NCBI GenBank assembly: GCA_902478605.1
Contig: CABSLQ010000008.1
Span: forward strand, 1 to 60,805
Source: an uncultured Oscillospiraceae bacterium
GTDB lineage: Bacteria > Bacillota > Clostridia > Oscillospirales > Acutalibacteraceae
Length of the DNA stretch: 60,805 bases
Direction of reading: 5' to 3'
Under the pieces are notes generated by a model. The model did no database searches, was not told the origin of the DNA, and saw only the letters and a list, made by a program, of their open reading frames with translations. Below are positions 39,431-47,887 of the stretch, one piece after another (positions within the stretch are counted from its first letter, which is position 1; the number at the start of each line of letters is the position of its first letter). The translations under genes and the position numbers were made by a program.

Positions 39431-40219
39431 TCATCCGGGGGGATTCTGCCGCGCCGTCACGGCAAAGGGGGCGGCCAGGCTGTCCTGCGCCGCCCGGATC
39501 AGCGGCGGCAGCCAGGCGGCGTCCACCCCGTCGGGCAGCGTATGCGCCCGGCCGATATCCAGGCCGAGCGCGGCCGCCCAGGTCAGGCCGGCCAGATACC
39601 GGCCGGCGCCCAGACTCAGGTGATAGCCGTCCCGGGTGAGCGTGTCCCCGGCGAACCCGGCGCGGGCATTCTGCACCGCCGTGCCGGCCGGCAGGATCCG
39701 TTCAAAGCGCGTATCGGGCACAATGTGCGCCTGCACCGCCGCGCAGATCGCCCGATACATCGTCATCTGATCGCGGCCGTAATCGGGGAACGCCGGGTGA
39801 TCGCTGCCCTGCTGATACGCCCAGGTCATATGCCAGGCGTACCGCGTGCCGGCCCCCGCCCGGGCGCGGACATACGCAAACAGGGCGGAAAGCCAGGGGG
39901 TGTAGCTGCCGCTCTTCCCGCTGAGCGCGCTGCACTGCTGCATGGTGATCCAGTCCCACGGCTCATCCGCCAGTGCCTCGGCCATGGCGGCGCCTTCCCG
40001 CGCCGTCCATTTGCCGTCCGTATTTTTAAAATAGGTGTAGGCCCTCTCCTCTCCCCGGGCATACCCGACATGCTGCTCCAGGCTGCAGCCGGGAACATAC
40101 AGATTGCCGATGCGGATATCCTCCATCCCGCCGTCCTGCAGGATATCGTACAGATACCGCGTGGCATCCTCGCTGAAGCTGTTGCCGATGGCGAGGATTT
40201 TCAGGCGTTTGCCCGGCAT
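39431..40219 (-). CDS. DUF4886 / SGNH-hydrolase-like protein
   Basis: A 262-residue protein without a signal peptide. It begins LKILAIGNSFSEDATRYL, the first block of SGNH-like DUF4886 proteins with Ser in GNSFS. The last block is DGYHLSLGAGRYLAGL (about 205-220), giving the Asp and His of a Ser-His-Asp set. Such enzymes may deacylate carbohydrates, but no substrate is shown for the family. ATG 40219 follows GGAAGGAACG and is preferred over ATG 40240. It is the last gene of a minus-strand set starting at 43844, after a 288-bp gap with no clear feature. Confidence 0.8.
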   Translation of the reverse strand: MPGKRLKILAIGNSFSEDATRYLYDILQDGGMEDIRIGNLYVPGCSLEQHVGYARGEERAYTYFKNTDGKWTAREGAAMAEALADEPWDWITMQQCSALSGKSGSYTPWLSALFAYVRARAGAGTRYAWHMTWAYQQGSDHPAFPDYGRDQMTMYRAICAAVQAHIVPDTRFERILPAGTAVQNARAGFAGDTLTRDGYHLSLGAGRYLAGLTWAAALGLDIGRAHTLPDGVDAAWLPPLIRAAQDSLAAPFAVTARQNPPG

Positions 40220-40507
40220 ATCGTTCCTTCCCCTCTCCATGCTTATCCTGTCGCAGCAGCCCCAAGGGGGCGGCCCGTGGCGTCCGTCCCGGGGACAAGC
40301 CCCGGCACGCTGCGGCCTTACCGGTCCCTTCCGGGAAAGGCGGCTTCCCGCACAGAGGCGGCCGGCCGGCGGCCCTTCCTCCCGTCTGCGCCCGCCGGGC
40401 GGTCGGCTGAAGCAGGCACCGCGGGCCGAACACCCGCGCGGCGCGCCGCCCGCCGCCCCCGCGCTATGTACCGCCGTGCACGAGGCATTCCGGAATACTT
40501 TTTCTGT

Positions 40508-42289
40508 TTAATAGAAATCAAAAGAAAACAACGGCGTGTTTTCCGTTCCGCCCCAGTTTTCTTCCAGGATCAAATCCAGCCGGGTCACGTTACGGTTTAT
40601 CGGAACATGATAAGCTCTTTTCCGATTCTCGTCCACTGTCATATCGCTCTGTTCTCCGCCGTCTCCTTTGATCCTTAAGGTGAATTTTCTGCATAAGGTT
40701 TGGGGCATCCGCATAACCGGACTGCTTAAAAGGACATTTGCACGGGTGGCATGGGTGCGCTCTACAGGCGTGTCTGCAACGGTTAGCCGCTCCAGATCGC
40801 TGTCAAAGACAATATGGACCGCCGTGATAAAACAAGGCTCGGAAAACACATAAGAAACAGGCCGATGTGTTTTGACGGAAATTCCACAGGTATCGGTATG
40901 GTAAATACGGTTCGGCCTGTCCTGCCCATTGTGCAGCTGGGCGCTTCCGTTTAAAGGGATCTTGTTTTGACAGGCGGCACTTATCTTTCTCTGCTGGTGC
41001 GGAAGGAAACAATCGGCCTCCATCAAAAGCTGCTGCAGCTGAGCCATATGGTTCTGATAGACATCGTGGGGGGACTCTTTATATGTATAGGAAAGGTAGG
41101 CGGCCGTTCCAACCGCTTGGCCCATCAGCCCGCAGGTGGCCATTACTCTTGTACTGCTCATGGCCAAATGCGTCGCGCTGATATTTCTTCCCGCAAAGAA
41201 AAGGTTGTCGATGTTTTGAGAATACAGCACACGATACGGTATGCTATATGGAGCGGGCGTAATAAAATTCGTATTTGGTACGCCTTTGTGGTAAAACCCG
41301 TCCGGAAAATGGTCGTCAAGCGGCCAGCCGCCGTAGGCCACGACGTCCGGGAAACGGGTGTCCTCGCTGATATCGCGCTGCGTCAACATATATTCGCCCA
41401 CATATCTTCTGGATTCCCGCTTTCCGGGTAAGAAGCCCATGAATTCCAGTTCCCAGTTTTCAGCGGGATACTCGCCGGAGTTTTTAATATAGTTCCAGGT
41501 TCCGAGCGCTAACGGAATCAGATCGCCGGCTATATCTTCCGCATCCGATATGGTGTCGCGGGTTCCGCCCAGTTCCAAATACCAAAAATTCTCGCCTTCA
41601 TTATATAGGTCGGGAGTGCGGTGCTCAAAGTCCTCCCGCTGTAAGGCCGCTGCCCATCCGGGAGCCCTGAAGCTTACCGGTCTTTCGGTTTCCCGGCCCT
41701 GTATCAGACAGGAATTTCCCATTGTGTATGCATCGTCTTTCGGCGTGTCCGTGTGTTCGTTGAATTTTGTTTTTGCTTCTCGTCCCGCGACAAAGCGGGC
41801 GCCTGTCAGCGGAGCCAAAATGCTGTCGCCCGAACAATCCGCAAAGAAATCCGCCTCAACGTCATAAAACAGCTGGGTGGTCATTTGGTATCCGCTGATG
41901 GCTGTAATGCGGGCTGTCCGGCCGTGGGCATACGTTCCCTTTTGAGTTTGTGCATCCAGGCATGTACAATTCAACAGCAGGGTGATGGACGGCTCGCGTT
42001 TTACAAACTCATACAGGACGGTATCCCATAGGTACCAGTTTTTTGTCGGATTCCGATAGAGGTTTTCCAGCATAATCTCTTCCAAAATACCGGTTTCCCT
42101 GTTATGCTCTCCCTGTGCGCCGCAAATCCACATCCGAATTTCAGACGACGCGTTTCCTCCCAAGACGGGACGCTCGTGCATCAGCACGACGGATAGACCG
42201 CTGCGGGCCGCTGCAACGGCCGCGCATATGCCGGCAATGCCGCCGCCGACCACACAGAAATCCGCCTTTAACTTTTTGTGCTCTAACAT
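40508..42289 (-). CDS. FAD-dependent oxidoreductase
   Basis: A 593-residue protein of the FAD-dependent, succinate-dehydrogenase-like group (PF12831 type). The dinucleotide fold is FCVVGGGIAGICAAVAAARSG (residues 11-31); VLGGNASSEIRMWICGA (about 42-58) and NLFFAGRNISATHLAMSSTRVM (about 385) are the second FAD region. The last 150 residues look like a beta-rich domain, possibly carbohydrate-binding. Related genes often occur in glycan-use loci. It is clearly more A/T-rich than both neighbours, so it may be recently acquired. ATG 42289 lies 27 bp after the PHP gene. Substrate unknown. Confidence 0.82.
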   Translation of the reverse strand: MLEHKKLKADFCVVGGGIAGICAAVAAARSGLSVVLMHERPVLGGNASSEIRMWICGAQGEHNRETGILEEIMLENLYRNPTKNWYLWDTVLYEFVKREPSITLLLNCTCLDAQTQKGTYAHGRTARITAISGYQMTTQLFYDVEADFFADCSGDSILAPLTGARFVAGREAKTKFNEHTDTPKDDAYTMGNSCLIQGRETERPVSFRAPGWAAALQREDFEHRTPDLYNEGENFWYLELGGTRDTISDAEDIAGDLIPLALGTWNYIKNSGEYPAENWELEFMGFLPGKRESRRYVGEYMLTQRDISEDTRFPDVVAYGGWPLDDHFPDGFYHKGVPNTNFITPAPYSIPYRVLYSQNIDNLFFAGRNISATHLAMSSTRVMATCGLMGQAVGTAAYLSYTYKESPHDVYQNHMAQLQQLLMEADCFLPHQQRKISAACQNKIPLNGSAQLHNGQDRPNRIYHTDTCGISVKTHRPVSYVFSEPCFITAVHIVFDSDLERLTVADTPVERTHATRANVLLSSPVMRMPQTLCRKFTLRIKGDGGEQSDMTVDENRKRAYHVPINRNVTRLDLILEENWGGTENTPLFSFDFY

Positions 42290-42316
42290 AGGTCTCCCCC
42301 CCCCTTCTTTGTACTG

Positions 42317-42985
42317 TCACGGCGCGCGCAGGACCGTAAAGCGGCCCGCCCGCAGAAGCCGCAGCAGCTCCGCCGCCGAAAAAACCGCTTCCTCCAGGGC
42401 CAGGCCGCCCCGTGCCAGATCCTCCCACTCGTGAAAGTCGGAGCCGGACAGGCCAATCAGGCCGTTTTCGCGGCAGAACGCCTCCGCCTCATCGTTATGC
42501 GAATCGTGCCGTTTGTTGCCGTTGTAAATCTCCACCCCGTCGAGGAGGGCGGGCGGGCACCGGGTCATGCCGGGGCGGCAGGGGTGGGCCTGCGCGACAA
42601 ACCAGCCGTACCGGTCCGCCGCCGCCCGCATTCCCGGCGGATCCAGCCGGTACAGCGCCGGCTCGGCCAGCAGCTGCTCCGGCGTTACGCCGTAAACCAG
42701 ATATTCGTTGGGGCCGGGGCCAAGCCGCAGCTCCATACCGAGCAGCACGGTCACCCCCGCCGCTTCGCCGGCGGCCCTGGCCGCCCGGTAGCCGGCCAGC
42801 CAGCCTTCCATCCTGTCCGCCCAGCTGCCGGGCCGGCCCTCAAACTGGTAAGCGGCGTAATGGTCGGTGACCACCACGCCGGCATATCCCTGCTTGGCAT
42901 ACGCGGCGATCCCCTCTGCGGCCGGAATGCTGCCGCAGGGGCTGGTCTGGGCCGTGTGAAAATGCATTTCAAACCGATGCGGCAA
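42317..42985 (-). CDS. PHP-domain phosphoesterase-like protein, TTG start
   Basis: A 222-residue protein of the PHP metal-dependent hydrolase group. Metal-site motifs are MHFHTAQTSPCG near the N-terminus, VVVTDHY (about 37), GMELRLG, AQAHPCRPG and the late SGSDFHEWED. The start I chose is TTG 42985, 8 nt after a strong AAGGAGG at 43000-42994; the later ATG 42967 is 26 nt away from it. A 13-bp gap separates it from the upstream F420-ligase-like gene, so the two are co-transcribed. Phosphoesterase activity is inferred from the family only. Confidence 0.8.
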   Translation of the reverse strand: MPHRFEMHFHTAQTSPCGSIPAAEGIAAYAKQGYAGVVVTDHYAAYQFEGRPGSWADRMEGWLAGYRAARAAGEAAGVTVLLGMELRLGPGPNEYLVYGVTPEQLLAEPALYRLDPPGMRAAADRYGWFVAQAHPCRPGMTRCPPALLDGVEIYNGNKRHDSHNDEAEAFCRENGLIGLSGSDFHEWEDLARGGLALEEAVFSAAELLRLLRAGRFTVLRAP

Positions 42986-42998
42986 GGCGGCCGCCTCC

Positions 42999-43844
42999 TT
43001 ACTGCGCCTGTTCGTTTGGCTTGTGGGTACGGCCGTGCTCCGGGGGCGGGCCGTCGATGGCTTCCATGGGCACATACGGCATCGCCTCGCGATCGCCGAT
43101 ATCCCGCACGATGACAAAGGGGGTCAGCTCGTCGTCCTGGCCCGCCGGATTGTCCCGGATGAGCTCGGCGAGCAGCTCCGGCGGCCGGTCCGCCAGCGCC
43201 GGGCATTTGCCGAGGATCTCCACGTCGATGTCGTTGGCATCCACCACCATGCACACGATGCCCAGCTCCTCCTGCACCCGGGCGCACACCTTGTCCGGCT
43301 CCTTGGGGTTGAGCACCGCCAGGGTGTGATACGTCTCAAAGGCCGAATGGCTGTAAAACCCGTCGATGCCGGCCACATCCTGCCCGACGATCTCGTAAAA
43401 CACGCCCCGGTGGCCCGTCAGCTTGCCGATCACCGTGCGGAAGCACGCCCACAGGATGAGCGGCAGCCCCTTCATGTTGATGGCCAGCTGGAGCTTGTAC
43501 GGCTCGTCCATGCCGATGCCGTTCTGGTTATGGGTGGCGAACCGGGAAAGCAGCTTAGCCCAGAACCCCACCTTGACATCCTTCATCTCCACGGTGTTGT
43601 TCTGGCACATGGAGATGACCTTTTCCCCCAGGGTGACGATATCGCCCGGCTGGTAGAGGGGGGATACATACTGCCGCAGGACCTCGACGTAATCCTCGCC
43701 CCGCTCGATGAAATGCGTCGCCACGGCATAGCGTTCATACCGCCGTCCTTCCACCTCGCGCACCCCGCGGACGTAATAGGTCACGCCGTTTTCCTGATGC
43801 CGGTTTTCCTCTTTGTTCAGATTGCCCTCATACCAGATCGCCAT
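42999..43844 (-). CDS. Coenzyme F420:L-glutamate ligase-like protein
   Basis: A 281-residue protein matching the F420_ligase (CofE) fold: PGDIVTLGEKVISMCQN (about 65-81), NGIGMDEPYKLQLAIN, then GVFYEIVGQDVAGIDGF (about 146-162). CofE adds glutamate to F420 with GTP, but this kind of Firmicute is not expected to make F420 and no other F420 gene is visible. Such Firmicute homologues are common and probably act on another acid acceptor. ATG 43844. It begins a possible operon with the PHP, FAD and SGNH-like genes. Confidence 0.8.
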   Translation of the reverse strand: MAIWYEGNLNKEENRHQENGVTYYVRGVREVEGRRYERYAVATHFIERGEDYVEVLRQYVSPLYQPGDIVTLGEKVISMCQNNTVEMKDVKVGFWAKLLSRFATHNQNGIGMDEPYKLQLAINMKGLPLILWACFRTVIGKLTGHRGVFYEIVGQDVAGIDGFYSHSAFETYHTLAVLNPKEPDKVCARVQEELGIVCMVVDANDIDVEILGKCPALADRPPELLAELIRDNPAGQDDELTPFVIVRDIGDREAMPYVPMEAIDGPPPEHGRTHKPNEQAQ

Positions 43845-43952
43845 GACGATTTCCAGTCCTTTCGTCGGGAAGCGGCCGCTCCCCTATTATGCCGGACGGC
43901 GAAGAAACCGACCGTTTCTCCGCCGTCACCTTCTGTATCCTGCGCCTGTGGG

Positions 43953-44369
43953 TCAGATTTCCTGGGCCAGCTCCGCAAGCCGCGCGGGCAGCTCGCTCTT
44001 GTCCGCGGACACCGAAAGCACCACGTTGATGTTCGCCCGGCGGGACAGATTGCCGAGCTTCTCCACAAAAGCGGCCAGCGCGTCGACATCCTTGCCGCCG
44101 ATTTTCAGCGTGGAATCCACAAACACATCGGTCACGTCATAATTTGCGGCACACATGCCGGCGATGAATCCATAGAAGGAATCGAATCCTTTGATATCAT
44201 ACTCGTCAGCCACGACCAGACGGGCCTTATGGCTGAGGTCATAGGTGAGCGTGGTATCCTTTTCAATGAACACCACATTGCCCTTCGACTCCGCCATGGC
44301 GGCATTGCACATATCGATGAGCTTTTTTGTCTTGCCGGAACCCTTCCTGCCGAGAATCAACGTAATCAT
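43953..44369 (-). CDS. Small P-loop NTPase
   Basis: A 138-residue cytoplasmic protein. Walker A is GRKGSGKTK at residues 7-15; a candidate Walker B strand is VTDVFVDSTL (about 80-89). The size and simple core resemble small clostridial ATPases sometimes named PilT-like or twitching motility protein, but no pilus genes are here and that name is doubtful. ATG 44369 follows TTAGGAGGAAT. It has its own promoter. Function unknown. Confidence 0.75.
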   Translation of the reverse strand: MITLILGRKGSGKTKKLIDMCNAAMAESKGNVVFIEKDTTLTYDLSHKARLVVADEYDIKGFDSFYGFIAGMCAANYDVTDVFVDSTLKIGGKDVDALAAFVEKLGNLSRRANINVVLSVSADKSELPARLAELAQEI

Positions 44370-44390
44370 AAACCTATTCCTCCTAAATAT

Positions 44391-44418
44391 AGTATAACCG
44401 CCGCCGGGCGGTGTTAAA
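44391..44418 (-). promoter_or_regulatory. Promoter of the P-loop NTPase gene with inverted repeat as spacer
   Basis: On the minus strand, -35 TTTAAC (44418-44413), 16-bp spacer, -10 TATACT (44396-44391). The spacer itself is a perfect inverted repeat, ACCGCC-GCCG-GGCGGT. Confidence 0.6.
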
Positions 44419-44423
44419 CAGGG

Positions 44424-45767
44424 TCAGCCGCGGCCGAGCCGCTTTTCCAGCGCGGCCTTTTCGCTTTCGTAGCCCGGCTTGCCGAGCAGGGCGAACATGT
44501 TTTTCTTATAGCTTTCCACGCCGGGCTGATCAAACGGGTTCACCCCGAGCATATAGCCCGAAATGGCGCAGGCCTTTTCAAAGAAGTAGATCAGATAGCC
44601 GAGGTTTTCCTCCGTGGGCGCCGGAACATGCACCACCAGGGTGGGGGTGCCGCCGTCGGCGTGGGCGAGCACGGTGCCCTCAAAGGCCTTCTGGTTGACA
44701 TATTCCATCGTGCGGCCGGCCAGGAAGTTGAGCCCGTCAATATTTTCGGGGTCCTCCCCAATGACCATGCGGGTGCCGCCGTCGTCCAGCAGGACGACCG
44801 TCTCAAACAGGATATGGGACCCGTCCTGCACGAACTGGCCCAGGGAATGCAGATCGGTCGAGAATACCACCGACGCGGGGAACAGGCCCTTGCCGTCCTT
44901 GCCCTCGCTCTCGCCGTACAGCTGCTTCCACCATTCGGACATCATGGCGTACCGCGGCTCGTAGCTGACCATCAGCTCGACCGCGCGGCCCTTGCGCAGC
45001 ATCACGTGCCGGGCGGCCGCATATTTGTAGCAGTCGTTGTTTTCGATCGCCGGATCGCACAGCTCCCGCTGGGCCTTGGCCGCGCCGGCCATCAGCGCCG
45101 CAATGTCGCAGCCCGCCACCGCGATGGGCAGCAGCCCCACCGCCGTGAGCACCGAAAAGCGGCCGCCCACGTCGTCCGGCACGACAAAGGTTTCATAGCC
45201 CTCCCGATCGGCGAGCCCCTTGAGGGTGCCCCGCGCCTTGTCGGTGGTGACGTAGATGCGGCGGCGCGCCTCCTCGGCGCCCACCGTTTTTTCGAGATAC
45301 TCCCGGAAAACCCGGAAAGCGATGGCCGGCTCGGTGGTGGTGCCGGATTTCGAGATGACGTTGATGGATACGCGCCGGCCCTCGCACAGCTCGAGCAGCT
45401 CGGCAAGCGCCGCCGAGCTGATGCTGTTGCCGGCGAAATACACGTCGGGCGTGTCCTTTTTCCTGGCGTTGTACAGGGGGGACTTCAAAAACTCGATGGC
45501 GGCGCGGGCGCCCAGGTAGGAACCGCCGATGCCGATGGCGATGAAGATATCGGTGTCCTGCTGGATACGCGCGGCGGCGGCCTGAATGCGGGCGAATTCC
45601 TCCTTGTCGTAATCGGTGGGCAGCGTCAGCCAGCCCAGAAAATCGCGGCCCAGTCCGCTGCCGGCATGCAGCATGTCGTGCGCGGCGGTGACCTGCGCCT
45701 GTAGCGCGCCGAGCTCATGGGGACGGACAAAGCCCTCGAGATAACGGGTTTCCAATGAAATGGACAT
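44424..45767 (-). CDS. pgi: Glucose-6-phosphate isomerase
   Basis: The 447-residue cytoplasmic enzyme interconverts glucose-6-phosphate and fructose-6-phosphate. Motifs are IGIGGSYLGARA (about 70-81), SKSGTTTEPA (about 134-143) and the late GVNPFDQPGVESYKK (about 413-427) with the catalytic Glu/Gln region. Length is that of the short bacterial form. ATG 45767 was chosen: a longer frame upstream starts inside the promoter transcript but has no family match. Promoter at 45847-45875. Confidence 0.95.
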   Translation of the reverse strand: MSISLETRYLEGFVRPHELGALQAQVTAAHDMLHAGSGLGRDFLGWLTLPTDYDKEEFARIQAAAARIQQDTDIFIAIGIGGSYLGARAAIEFLKSPLYNARKKDTPDVYFAGNSISSAALAELLELCEGRRVSINVISKSGTTTEPAIAFRVFREYLEKTVGAEEARRRIYVTTDKARGTLKGLADREGYETFVVPDDVGGRFSVLTAVGLLPIAVAGCDIAALMAGAAKAQRELCDPAIENNDCYKYAAARHVMLRKGRAVELMVSYEPRYAMMSEWWKQLYGESEGKDGKGLFPASVVFSTDLHSLGQFVQDGSHILFETVVLLDDGGTRMVIGEDPENIDGLNFLAGRTMEYVNQKAFEGTVLAHADGGTPTLVVHVPAPTEENLGYLIYFFEKACAISGYMLGVNPFDQPGVESYKKNMFALLGKPGYESEKAALEKRLGRG

Positions 45768-45846
45768 GTATCGTTCCTCTTCTTTCCCGGCATCGTCCGG
45801 ATGCCGCTTTTCAGAAAGGGAGGAGACCCCTTCCCTTCTTGCTTTC

Positions 45847-45875
45847 ATTGTACAATATTACCGGGCCGTTTGCAA
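45847..45875 (-). promoter_or_regulatory. Promoter of pgi
   Basis: On the minus strand, -35 TTGCAA (45875-45870), 17-bp spacer, -10 TACAAT (45852-45847). Confidence 0.8.
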
Positions 45876-45925
45876 CCGCCAACTTATAAATAAATTGCGA
45901 ATTCTGCCGGCCGTTCCGACAAAAG

Positions 45926-46226
45926 GGCAGCCGCCCGGAAACGGTCCGGACGGCTGCCCCAGCTTGGCAAGAAAGTCTTGCATGCGAGACTTTCTTGCCA
46001 AGCCGAAAACGAAAGTGGGGAAAACCGGATGATTTTCCCCACTTTCGGCCGCCTAAAGGCGGCTTTGATCCGCGCCGTACGCAAGCGTACGGCTCTCGAC
46101 GCGGAGTGGGGAACCCTGATGGTTCCCCTGGCACGACGATTCCGTCGTGTTTCACACCTCCCCTTCCTTCCGATACTTCCTTGACGCTCTGAGGCAGCCG
46201 CCCGGAAACGGTCCGGACGGCTGCCC
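45926..46226. repeat. Hairpin-rich element (inverse orientation) between two direct copies of a 34-bp hairpin
   Basis: The 34-bp hairpin at 45926-45959 (GGCAGCCGCCCGG...) is repeated exactly at 46193-46226. The interior is the same element as 26225-26425 on the other strand, with the same AAGTATCGGAAGGAAGGGG block and GGGGAACC and AGTGGGGAAAA stems. It differs by two extra small hairpins (ACGACG/CGTCGT and GCCGTACGC/GCGTACGGC) and by paired changes in the long end stem. The copy nearest pgi has TTTTG on the minus strand and probably ends the upstream sigma operon. Confidence 0.9.
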
Positions 46227-46242
46227 TCCAACGGCCAATGGA

Positions 46243-47175
46243 TTATTCCGCAAAGGAAATCCGCTGGTAGCCTTCCTCGTCGTACACGACGCGCAGCGTT
46301 TTCTGCTCCACGGTGCCGTCGGTGTAGGTGACGGTCATGTGCACGGTGTCGGCCCAGTCCGCATAGGTGTAACCTTCCTGGCCCAGCATGGCCTGCCACA
46401 TCAGCCCGGTGGGCTGCAGCTCCAGCTCGCCCCGCGGCCGGGTCAGCTGCTCCCCCGTCAGGGTAATGTCGCTGCCGCGCTGCCGCCAGGGGAGGCGAAG
46501 CGCCGAAGTAAAGCCCTCTTCCTCCATCACGGTTTTTTCCAGGCTCCCGGCATCCGGATACCGTTCCCGGTATTCCTTCCGGATGCCGGGATGAAAATAC
46601 GACACCTCCCCGTTTTCGCACTGCAGCCGCACCGTCTGCAGGTTGTCCCCCTGCAGCTCCAGCCAGGCGGTCTGCAGCGTAATGAAATTCTCCGGGCGCT
46701 GGAAATAGTCCTGGTGATAACTGACTTCCAAAAACGTGTGGCCGCTGTCGCCGTTGTGCAGGTGGCCCTTATCCATCTCCTCCAGCAGCCGGGCGGTTTC
46801 CTCCTCGTCCGCCCAGAAAAACCGGTTGCACGGCTGCTGGAGATCGATGCGGTTCTGCACCGGGGTGCTGCCTCCGTCAAAACAGAGCCGAAGCGAAAAC
46901 GCGCGGGACAGGGGAACCCCCTCGGAGACCGGGGTCCCGCCCGACGACGCCGCAGGCGGAACCGCAGAGGTTCTCCCCGTCAGCAGACAAACCCCCAGCA
47001 TCACGGCGGTGCAGGCGCAGGCGGCGGCGCCGATCCACACGGCGCGACGGGGGCGGTGCGGCCGGCGGGCGGCGGGGGCAGCCGCCTGTTCGGACAGCAC
47101 CGCCTGCCGGATGGCCTCTTTTTCCTCTTCCAGATGCGCGCGGATTACCTGCTTCAAAAAATCCCTTCGCTGCAT
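46243..47175 (-). CDS. Membrane protein downstream of an ECF sigma factor, probable anti-sigma factor
   Basis: A 310-residue protein with a soluble, charged N-terminus (about 1-42), one transmembrane segment (about 45-66) and an outer domain of about 240 residues. I do not recognise the outer domain. The layout and its place 44 bp after a sigma gene fit an ECF anti-sigma factor that senses a signal outside and holds the sigma factor inside. ATG 47175. It shares the sigma promoter. Confidence 0.7.
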   Translation of the reverse strand: MQRRDFLKQVIRAHLEEEKEAIRQAVLSEQAAAPAARRPHRPRRAVWIGAAACACTAVMLGVCLLTGRTSAVPPAASSGGTPVSEGVPLSRAFSLRLCFDGGSTPVQNRIDLQQPCNRFFWADEEETARLLEEMDKGHLHNGDSGHTFLEVSYHQDYFQRPENFITLQTAWLELQGDNLQTVRLQCENGEVSYFHPGIRKEYRERYPDAGSLEKTVMEEEGFTSALRLPWRQRGSDITLTGEQLTRPRGELELQPTGLMWQAMLGQEGYTYADWADTVHMTVTYTDGTVEQKTLRVVYDEEGYQRISFAE

Positions 47176-47219
47176 AATATCCTATCCTTTCGGTATGATG
47201 GCATACGGCCAAGCCGTTT

Positions 47220-47729
47220 TCAGCCGAACTGTTCGCGGAGCTTCTTCAGCGCCCGGTACAGGCGGCTTTTCACCATGCTCTCCCGGCAGCCAAGCTCCCG
47301 GGCAATCTCGCTCAGCGTGTGCTGCTGCGCAAAATAGAGAAGAAAAACCGGATAGGTCAGGGGATCCAGCTGCCGGATCTGCTTCCACACCTCATCCGCC
47401 ACCAGCCGGCTTTCGTCGATCTCTTCGCTCAGGAAGGCGCCTTCCAGCGCGTCGAAATTCTCCGATTCGTCCGGGGTGAAGACGGGCACCTGCTTCCTGG
47501 CCCGTTTTGCCCAGCCGTATTGCCGGCCCAGCTCGCGCCGCACAATGGACAGCCGGTACGCTTCCGGCCGGCGCATGGACGTGCCCTTGCGCATCTGCCG
47601 GTAAAAGGCCAGATAGCTGTTTTGCAGAATGTCCGCCGCGTCCGCTGCGCAGGCGCACCGGCTCAGCACGTACCGCCGGGTATCCTCATAGGTGCGCGCA
47701 TAAAAGGCATTGAACTGCTCGACTTCCAT
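47220..47729 (-). CDS. ECF-type RNA polymerase sigma factor
   Basis: A 169-residue ECF sigma factor. Region 2 (about 5-70) has ADAADILQNSYLAFYRQM; region 4 (about 115-169) has LDPLTYPVFLLYFAQQHTLSE and IARELGCRESMVKSRLYRAL, the DNA-reading helices. A longer reading frame upstream lies before the predicted transcript start, so ATG 47729 with AACGGAGCG is right. Its promoter at 47777-47803 resembles that of the other sigma operon in this window, which suggests autoregulation or cross-control. Confidence 0.88.
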   Translation of the reverse strand: MEVEQFNAFYARTYEDTRRYVLSRCACAADAADILQNSYLAFYRQMRKGTSMRRPEAYRLSIVRRELGRQYGWAKRARKQVPVFTPDESENFDALEGAFLSEEIDESRLVADEVWKQIRQLDPLTYPVFLLYFAQQHTLSEIARELGCRESMVKSRLYRALKKLREQFG

Positions 47730-47776
47730 TCGCTCCGTTTCCCTTCCCGTTTGGCCGATTTTCCCTCTCTGTGTAG

Positions 47777-47803
47777 ATAGAGGGGGAAACCGGCCAAAAA
47801 GTT
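47777..47803 (-). promoter_or_regulatory. ECF-type promoter of the 47.2-kb sigma operon
   Basis: On the minus strand, -35-like AACTTTTTG starting at 47803, then after AAC a 17-bp spacer, -10-like CCTCTAT (47783-47777). The layout equals that at 50993-51019. The -10 region is also part of a CCCCCTCT / AGAGAGGG hairpin. Confidence 0.55.
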
Positions 47804-47831
47804 GCAGCGGCATTATACCATATTTTTCAAT

Positions 47832-47876
47832 AAAAAAGCGGCGCCCTGCGCGGCAGCGATACGCGCAGGACGCCGG
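47832..47876 (-). terminator. Terminator of the dacF-like gene
   Basis: CGGCGCCCTGCGCG (47839-47852) pairs with CGCGCAGGACGCCG (47862-47875, one G-T-type mismatch); six T follow on the minus strand. Confidence 0.85.
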
Positions 47877-47887
47877 TTGATTTGGTT

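Noticed and set aside
42999..43844. F420 biosynthesis
   Set aside because: Only a ligase-like gene is present; no other F420 pathway gene is seen and the host type is not known to make F420.
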